Assembly (NCBI GenBank): GCA_027559495.1
Contig: JAMXSV010000004.1
Span: forward strand, 1,787,001-1,851,000
From: Aurifilum marmelostoma
Lineage: Eukaryota; Ascomycota; Sordariomycetes; Diaporthales; Cryphonectriaceae
DNA length: 64,000 bases
Reading direction: 5' to 3'
Each line of letters begins with the position of its first letter. Position 1 is the first letter of the stretch. Under the pieces are notes generated by a model. That model worked only from the letters and a program-made list of their open reading frames with translations. It searched no databases and had not been told where the DNA came from. A program made the translations under genes and the position numbers. Below, piece after piece: positions 57,257-64,000 of this stretch.

Positions 57257-58292
57257 TCACACCTCGCAGAAAAAGTTGAACTCGGCATTAGAGCTCACGA
57301 GGGCCAGCGAGGCCGAGGAGGAGGTGGTGGTGGCGGCGGCCTCGGTGGTGGCGGCGACAGCAGGAGCAATGTCGGTGGTGGACGTGGAGGTTGAAGACGA
57401 GGAGGAAGAAGAAGAAGAAGAAGAGATGCTGAAGGAGGTCGACGTGGAGGTTGATAGGTCCGATGTGGTGGCCGCTGCTGTGGTCGAGTCCACGGCGGAG
57501 GCGGAGGTGGTGCCTGCGCTGACGGCTACCTCCTCGTTGGTGATGTCGGCCTTGCACTGGGCTGGGCGGAGGGAGAGGTTCGGGGTTTCTTAGTATCATA
57601 TATACTGATGACGATGCAAATTGGGAGAGGAAAAAAAGAAAAAGATTATGGATTTGAAGAAGAAGAAAAAAGAAAGAAAAAAAGAAAAAAAAACTCACTG
57701 TTTTGGTCGTCACAGTCGTTCACGGTAAAGGACTGGCCGCCCTGGTTGGCCATGGTGGCACAGTTGTTCATCTGGTTGTCGCAGGACCGGCCGGCGGCGC
57801 TAGCGAAGTCGGTGAAGGTGTCTCCGTCGACTGCGAAGGGGCGCTCGCTGTCGTTTGTTGTGGTGACCTGATGCGTGGGGGAAAAAGGGGAGAAGACAGT
57901 CATTGGTTAGTTATCGTGCTTCGTTGTGCAGTCGTCTTTGCCTACACCTCTTTTCCTCTTTCCATTCCAAGGTCTAAGCTTTTTCCCTTCTTTCCCTTTT
58001 CTTCTTTCTTTTTCCTTCCTACGAGCTTCTCTCCCAAATGGAGACAGAAGAAGACGACGAGGGACGTGATAGGAAGTGGGCAGTGGAGAGCAACTGTATA
58101 TATGTGACTTACAGGATCAGCCGTGATGCCACCCAGCGCGCCCGTAAAGGTCTGCAGGTTCGTCTGCCGCGGCAGCAAGACGGCGTCCGCGCCGTGGAAC
58201 CTGGCCCGCACCTCGTGGAGCATGTCCGGGCCCGACATGGCAGCCGCGCCGGCGGCGACGGCCGCCAGGAGGGTGAGGCGTGTGAGATGCAT
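57257..58292 (-). CDS. Secreted protein with cysteine-containing domain and Ser/Thr-rich tail
   Basis: Three exons on the minus strand, 58292-58113, 57867-57699 and 57561-57257, give 217 residues. Introns of 245 and 137 nt have GTAAGT..CAG and GTGAGT..CAG ends. A signal peptide (MHLTRLTLLAAVAAGAAA) is followed by PRQTNLQTFTGALGG. The second exon codes a compact domain, NDSERPFAVDGDTFTDFASA then RSCDNQMNNCATMANQ, completed across the splice by DCDDQNTQCKAD. I have seen this RPF.VDGDTF...RSCD.Q.N.CA pattern in many ascomycete secreted proteins without known function. The third exon is a Ser/Thr/Ala mucin-like stretch. A GTGAGA at the very end could be a donor to a further exon, for example a GPI-signal exon, so the 3' end is uncertain. 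Probably cell-wall or extracellular. Confidence 0.78.
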
Positions 58293-60036
58293 CGTGACTT
58301 GTGTGCGTGGGATATGATTGTCTCTCCGCGGGTGGGGTTGGGATGCGTGAGTTACACTGGGCCAGGCTATTTCTTCTTCCTCGCCGATGTCCGGGTTTCG
58401 AAGACCAAGGACCGATTTATGATCGAGCCGGGCCTGTCGTTCTGGAGTGTTGTCTTTTGTTCAGAGGAAAAGCGTTAATGTCGCCAACCAGTGTAATCTC
58501 CCAACGTCTGTGGTTCGTTTCGGTCGTTGACAATGGTAATTGCTTTGCCGGCGCAATAGACTCCGCTTTACCCTGAGGAGGAGTCGTCGTCGCTGGAGAA
58601 TCCCTCAAGAATCCTGATAATAATGAATAATAATAATGATAATAATGATAACAATAATGATACTGAACAGACACAAACAACAATGACCGCAATACAACTA
58701 AGATTGATTGATTGTACAATGAACGATGATGAATCTACAGATTTCACGAACTCGCCAGGGCGAGACGCTGAGTGTGGTGGGGGGAGGGGGGGAAGGTGGG
58801 AGGAGAATCTGAAACACCCCTGAGACGAGACGCCTTGCCCTTCACGGCTCAAGCAGCGTCTCCTCCGCTCCTCGATCGGGGGACTTGATGGGCAACACAC
58901 ATTGGAAAAACGTGGTCCATATTCTCTTTTCCGCCATAACTCTTTTATTGGTTCGAACCTTGATGGAGATGGAATATTGGGAGTTGTCAAGTCGAGAGGG
59001 ACTGCTGGTTGTTGTGTGTCTGCCAACCAACCTCTTCAGCCGAGGGTGGGTATTTTGGGTCTGGCTGCGACGCGTCTATTTGGTCTCCTACAGCTTCTTG
59101 AAGGCTGATATTCTTTTCGATGTGTTGTGAGTGAGTGAGAGTGAGCTGCTGTCTTGATCCCAGACCTGGCTTCAAAGACAAGAGTATCAGCAGCATGAAA
59201 GAAAGCAGTTTCGATGGCCAGGCCGGGGAACAGAAATCCCGGAGGAGCCGACGACAAGGCCTTGCTCCGCCCGTCTTCCTGATGAAGGACCAGGCTGCGT
59301 AAGTGTGTGGAGAGTATGTTTCGTTTCGTTTCGTTTCTTCACGGCAGTAGCGAGATATCGAAAAGAGACGCTCTCATCTTGTCCCTGACAGACGTTTGCA
59401 GCCACTGTTGACTCATTGGACATTGGTATTGGAGAGAATAGAAACGGGTATCTGTATTACATCGTAGTCTGTGGGTGTATGAACATAACTCCTGCGGATC
59501 CATCCTGCGGAAAGGCAGCGCTGATGATGTCGTTCTCATGGGCCTCATCCTCCACGGCTTCAAGCTTTACTTCCACCGGGGACTGGTCTAGAGTACACAA
59601 GCTCTCAGGTTGTCTCCCTCTCGCCATCACGCTCTCTCTCTCTCTCTCTACCTCCTCTCCCCCTTTCTCCAAATCCATGTTCATTAAAAAAGAAAGAAAA
59701 AGTGAGAAACGAAAAAAATGTTCACTGTTCTATACTCGTATGGCGAAATGGCTCGTGTCCCTCCCTTTCTTGATTTTCTTTTCGTTTGCAATCCAATTCG
59801 GCTGATTGTGGGACTCCGGCCCATGCGGGGGAAAAAGAAATGCTATGCTGTTTGAGAAAACTCCCTCTTTTCCCCTTCCTGTAACCCAAAGAGGAAATAT
59901 TCAAATCAGGAAAAGAAAAAAAAAAAGGAACGCGATGACTCCCGTGACGCCGGACGGACACGCACGCACACTGATCTCAGGAACCCCCAGCTGAGTAGTG
60001 GAATCCTGTTGCTCTCGCACCGCTGCCGGACCTTGA
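58293..60036. other. Intergenic region between two minus-strand secreted-protein genes
   Basis: The upstream region of the 57-58 kb gene and the 3' flank of the 60 kb gene. AAT-type microsatellite near 58617-58660, a TTTCG repeat (about 59319-59336) and a CT tract (59631-59650). No supported ORF. Confidence 0.6.
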
Positions 60037-60945
60037 TCAGAAGTTGGTCGACGCGGCGGCCCTGGCGGGTGGTGTGGCCTGGTGGTAGCTCTCGAGGGTG
60101 GACTGGAAGGGCGATGAGAGGGCGGTGGTGCCGGAGACGGTGGAGCCGAGACCGCCCACACCGCTGGTGCCGGCGTCCTTGTCGTTGAAGCCCATGAGGC
60201 CGTCGCTCTCCTCAGTGTTGCGCCTGCGGCCCCAGAGCCTCCAGGCAAAGACGCCGGCGACGGCGAGCACAATGGCGCCGCCCACACCGACCACAACGCC
60301 GATGATGACCTTGCGGGTCTGGGGGGCCATGCCCGAGTTGCTGCTGCCGCTGGAGCCCGAGTTGGACAGGCTGGCGGTCGGGGTGGTGACGGTGAGGGAG
60401 GTCGAGCTGCTGACCGATCCGTCGGTGGCGGTGACGACGACGACAGTGGTGGAGGTGGTGGGGGTAGGGGTGGCGGTGGTGGACTCGTCCGCCTTTGACG
60501 AGGTCGTGGTGCCGGAGCCAGCCGCGGCCGAGGTGGTGGCGGCAGCCGCGTCCGAGGTGGTTGTGGTCGGGCTCGACGCGTCCTGGGAGGTGGACGTGGT
60601 CGTCTGGGCGGCCTCGGTGGCCGACGTCGTGGTCACGGCGGCCTCGGTGGTGGTGGTGGGCTCGGCGGCAGAGGTGGTGGTGGTGTCGGCGCTGGTGGTG
60701 GTGGTGGGCTCTTCCGAGGTGGACGTCGTGGTCGGGTCAGCGGCTGCAGTGGTCGCGGTGGCCACGGCTCCACCACCGCTCGCGTCGGCAGCGTTGTTGG
60801 CGTCAGAGCCCGAGTCGGCGCTCTGCCTGGCCATCAGCTCTCGGCTGTTCCGCCCGAGCAGGTTGGCATCGATGATGAACCCCTGGGCCACGCTGGTGGC
60901 AGACAGGGCCGCCACGACCAGCTTGAGTATCCTCGTTGAATGCAT
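60037..60945 (-). CDS. Single-pass membrane mucin-like protein (Mid2/WSC-sensor-like architecture)
   Basis: A single exon of 302 residues. ATG 60945 opens a signal peptide (MHSTRILKLVVAALSATSVA), preferred over an in-frame codon upstream that would bury it. Residues 50-200 are almost pure Thr, Ser and Ala with repeated TTTTS-type runs, presumably heavily O-mannosylated. A transmembrane helix follows at about 213-237 (VIIGVVVGVGGAIVLAVAGV), with RRR on the cytosolic side and a 60-residue tail. This order is that of fungal cell-wall stress sensors such as Mid2, but no WSC or other cysteine domain is present. A sensor role is inference. Such sensors signal through Rom2-type GEFs, one of which lies at the left edge, but 58 kb away and probably unrelated in position. 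Confidence 0.8.
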   Translation of the reverse strand: MHSTRILKLVVAALSATSVAQGFIIDANLLGRNSRELMARQSADSGSDANNAADASGGGAVATATTAAADPTTTSTSEEPTTTTSADTTTTSAAEPTTTTEAAVTTTSATEAAQTTTSTSQDASSPTTTTSDAAAATTSAAAGSGTTTSSKADESTTATPTPTTSTTVVVVTATDGSVSSSTSLTVTTPTASLSNSGSSGSSNSGMAPQTRKVIIGVVVGVGGAIVLAVAGVFAWRLWGRRRNTEESDGLMGFNDKDAGTSGVGGLGSTVSGTTALSSPFQSTLESYHQATPPARAAASTNF

Positions 60946-63900
60946 AATGTGGGTTTTGTTGTGGATAGTGGAGGGGTGGGCTGAGGTGTGAGATGACGAT
61001 GTTTCCGACGAACACACACGAGGATCGAGAGGGATGAACGGCGGACAGGCGAGGTGAGACTGTCCACTCGATCACCTCGAGGTTGTGCTGCGACCCGAGG
61101 AGCCTGCTGTTGCTAGATGGTAATCCCTTTTGCGCGCAAATCGGCCCTCAGCTGTGCCTGTGACCCTGGCTATTGTTTCTCTCTTCCCTGGGACAAAGGA
61201 TCGTCTTCGAAGCGAGTCAAGGCGTGTTGGAACACGAGGACGAGTACAGTCGATCGATATTCAACGAATGGTCTGTGGTCGGAATGTCGTAATTGTTGTT
61301 TTGTTGAATGCTAGAAAGTGGTAGATTGGTGGTGGTGGTGAAGGGGGGAGGATGTAGACGTTTGGATGAAATTGACTGTACAAAAGGGGAAGAAGCGAGC
61401 GACGTTGGGGTGGGTTGGAATGATGAGTGACAAGAGATGGTTTATTAAACTTGGAGTGGGCTGAGTGAGAAGAGGGAAGAAAATGAGTGGGAGGTCAAGT
61501 GAGAAACAGGCAGGGAGGGTGATGAGTGGAGTGTGAGGGGAGAGAGAGGGGGGGGGGGTGAGGACTTGACCCTCTTTTGTGGTGGGCCCAAGGGGGGGGG
61601 GGGTGAGAAGGAAAAAAAAAAGGGAAAAAGAAAATAGGCGGGATACACCAGGGGTCTAGAATTCAGGTGCCTCACTAACAAGGAACGGCTACTAGAGGCG
61701 GTAGGTGCTGATACTGCGGTACGGAGCTATTTCAGAAGACACCAGGCGCTAGAAAACTGCCGCAGCACCCGAGAAGATGGGCCCTAACCAGGACGCTGTC
61801 CCAGTAGTACAGTACTGTAATGTGTCCCTCCCAGTAGTACTGTACTATTCACGACAACGCCCTGATACTGTAAACAGTCATGTCTGGTTGTAGTCAACAC
61901 ACTTTGAGAGGGTTTGATTCTGTTTACAATAGAAACACTGTATAACCTTTTTTTTTTGGACCTAGAGTCCCGGCGACATTCTTACTAATGTGTGCCTGCA
62001 CTGCCACCCTGCTTCCATTCTGGGCAGACTGATGACTGCCCCATAGGGCATGCTAACAGGTGCTGCTACCTGAAAAGTGGTGTGTACTGTACTGTACCGG
62101 GCACTAACCGGCTGCTAACCGGCTAGTACGGCAGCACCACAAGTACCCTGACAGAGATACGTACAGCGACACAGTCAGACCCCTGCAGGGAGGGTCAGTC
62201 AGGCTTCTGTCTTATTGGCCCTGGTGCGCAGGTGCAGGGAACCTCGCCCCCTGGGTTTCGCCTAAACACGGGCTTGGTTCCTCGTATTGCTGCTAGAGTA
62301 CATTCGTAGTACTAAGTATGCAGCCATGCCGGAGGCCACCCGTAAGTCAGTCGCCCTCACTCAGCAGGAAATACCCACCTACTGAGTACTACGGTGGTAC
62401 TATGGTGGTACTATGGTCCTCTCTCTCTCTCTCTCACCCACCGTACCACCCATCAATCCCTCCACCATCCACACCACTCACCCCATCAACCCACCCTCCA
62501 ACCGATCAGCCAGCAGCCTAGGAACGCCATCCTCCTCCCAGTCCAGCCCATTCCATCCTGCTACCAGATACTTTTGCTGCACTACAGAATACTAGTCTGA
62601 CCATTTTCGAGTAGAGTGATCCCCAGCCCCAGACAACTAGACTCTATCTTGTCCAGGAGAAAAGACAAAAACAGAAGAGAGAATTTGAAAAAACCCCCTC
62701 CTTGACGTGGGAAGCAAAGATCTGACAAGAGTCAGACGAGTGACACACACCACCTACCAGGTCCTGCCCGTGTGCCACTGGAGATGGCCGCTACGCGAGG
62801 ACGAGGGCTTTTCTCATCGGGGCCACGGAGAATTGGACTCGACCAGAAGAACCCAGCCATACACGCGTATGCAATACTATACATGCTACGGTAGTACCAT
62901 GGCAGCAGATACTATGGCCGTCATTAACAAGAACAACACCTCGCCACAACCGACCAGGGGAGCACCTTGACGAGAGGATGCGGATGGACGGGGCGGGGCC
63001 TTTTACTATGCTGCATGAGATCGGTTCCCACACATCAGTGGAGTCGACAGTCATAGCACTTGGCGTTGTACACGGCATGTACCGGTGCTCCCAAGAACCG
63101 AGGCGGTCCATGAGCAAGGGCAGGTCAGTCGGTCATGTCCTTCTCTTATGTATTATGGGTGTTCACAAAAAAAAAAGAGTACTGACAACCAAAAGGGGAA
63201 AGACCAAAGGGAAGAGAGAAAAGAAGAGAAAAAACTTCTTCCATATGCAGAGATTCTGTCGTCAGCCAAACTTGCGTGGCCTTGCTTGGACAACGGCCGA
63301 ACAGCTGTTTAGCGCAAGCTACAGGAGTTCTAGAAGCCCGACCATCGCCCTCCCGCGAGAACTCTGACGTCCGCCGCCGCCGCCGCCGCCGCTGCTGCTG
63401 CTAAATATAACAGCAGACCTGTCTCTGGGCTGCCAATGTTTCTTGTCTGTGGCTCCTCTGCCCTTCGGGTGTTCAACAACTATGACGATATCTCCGTGTT
63501 TGGTGGAGCGAAAAAAGAAATAAAGAAGAAGGGAAAGTCCTGTCGATCACCGCATGGCCTCGTGATGGATGTCGGGCCATGGCCTGTCGCACTGTCGTCA
63601 TGCCGCCGCCTGCAGCCCCATTGTTGAGAAGAGAAGAAAGAGAGGGGAAGAAAAAAAAAAGAAGGCAGGGTTCATTGTCCTCGACTGGGGACAGCCTGGG
63701 TGGGGATGGGATCAACTCCTCTACTCTCGGCAGATCTTGCACAGCCCATCTCCTCGACCCCTGCTGTGGGAAAGCAAAAACAACAGAGAAGGGGGGAGAA
63801 ACAAGACACGAGCAGCACAAAATCAGGGTTCTCTTGCATTGATCATGGTGCCAGAGGACGACCCTGATTTTTGGTTGAAACGCTAACAAACAAGCATAGA

Positions 63901-64000
63901 ATCCATTGTCTCTGTCTGCCCTCGAAGGTTGTGGGCCCTTTTGCACAGGAAGAAGAATTTCTTGTTAAGCATTATCAACTTAGAATAGTTCAAGCTTTAT
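60946..64000. other. Gene-free right end
   Basis: 3 kb without a supported ORF. It contains G runs (about 61550-61558 and 61593-61602), repeated TACTGTA/TACAGTA palindromes (61808-61872, 62085-62096), GGTGGTACTAT units (about 62392-62413), a CT tract (62419-62435) and a CCG/CTG tract (63373-63402). The nearest coding gene to the right is outside the window. Confidence 0.55.
61808..62096. repeat. Cluster of TACTGTA/TACAGTA palindromic units
   Basis: Units at 61808-61819 (overlapping pair), 61838-61844, 61866-61872 and 62085-62096 (overlapping pair), with two near-identical CCCAGTAGTAC contexts 30 bases apart (from about 61800 and 61830). Confidence 0.6.

Noticed and set aside
58949..58959. 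GGTTCGAACC, resembling a tRNA B box
   Set aside because: The flanking bases do not form a T-stem and no A box or acceptor stem can be found at the right distance.
1..64000. CRISPR arrays, bacterial operons, prophage, secondary-metabolite or NLR clusters
   Set aside because: No spaced direct repeats, no core biosynthetic enzymes and no NLR domains were seen; the window is ordinary fungal euchromatin.

Overview
The window is nuclear DNA of a filamentous ascomycete (Pezizomycotina), most likely a Sordariomycete. The evidence is GC-rich genes with 50-250 nt GT..AG introns carrying CTAAC-like branch points, ORFs matching fungal proteins (V-ATPase c', Rom2-type RhoGEF, BEACH protein, WBP1, Isy1, complex I 9.5 kDa subunit), several Ser/Thr-rich secreted or cell-wall-type proteins, and long intergenic spacers full of homopolymers and microsatellites. 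There is no operon structure, rRNA, tRNA, CRISPR array or intact transposon that I can support.

Layout: a RhoGEF runs off the left edge (1-2040, -). Next come V-ATPase subunit c' (4495-5254, +), a modular secreted Ser/Thr-rich protein (6465-9158, +) and a conserved protein of unknown function (9859-11111, -). A 4.8 kb gene-free stretch follows, whose right half (about 13.3-15.4 kb) is an AT-rich island. The BEACH protein (15904-23960, +) converges on a tiny complex I subunit gene (24582-24888, -), which is divergent from the oligosaccharyltransferase subunit WBP1 (25521-27129, +). After a 3 kb spacer come splicing factor Isy1 (30191-31077, +), a small GATA-finger protein (31629-32779, -), a secreted metallophosphoesterase (34415-36241, +), a metzincin-like protein (37377-38264, -), a dienelactone hydrolase (39920-40905, -), a Nudix hydrolase (42040-42825, -), cytosolic tyrosyl-tRNA synthetase (45156-46453, +), a giant coiled-coil protein (49198-56335, +) and two Ser/Thr-rich secretory-pathway proteins (57257-58292 and 60037-60945, both -). 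The last 3 kb has no supported gene.

Most of the genes are unrelated housekeeping functions. Loose themes are the cell surface and secretory pathway (Rom2 signalling, WBP1 N-glycosylation, V-ATPase acidification, BEACH trafficking, three mucin-like secreted or membrane proteins) and gene expression (Isy1, GATA factor, TyrRS).

Points for a second look: two genes (WBP1 and the modular secreted protein) are each broken by one surplus base in an identical TT-CCCCCC context, which points to homopolymer error. Others are the isolated ATG exon of isy1, the shortened zinc-finger loop of the GATA protein, the unplaced start of the coiled-coil giant, the metzincin-like protein, and the AT-rich island. 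All gene models are read by eye, and exon edges were chosen for GT..AG, frame and family fit.
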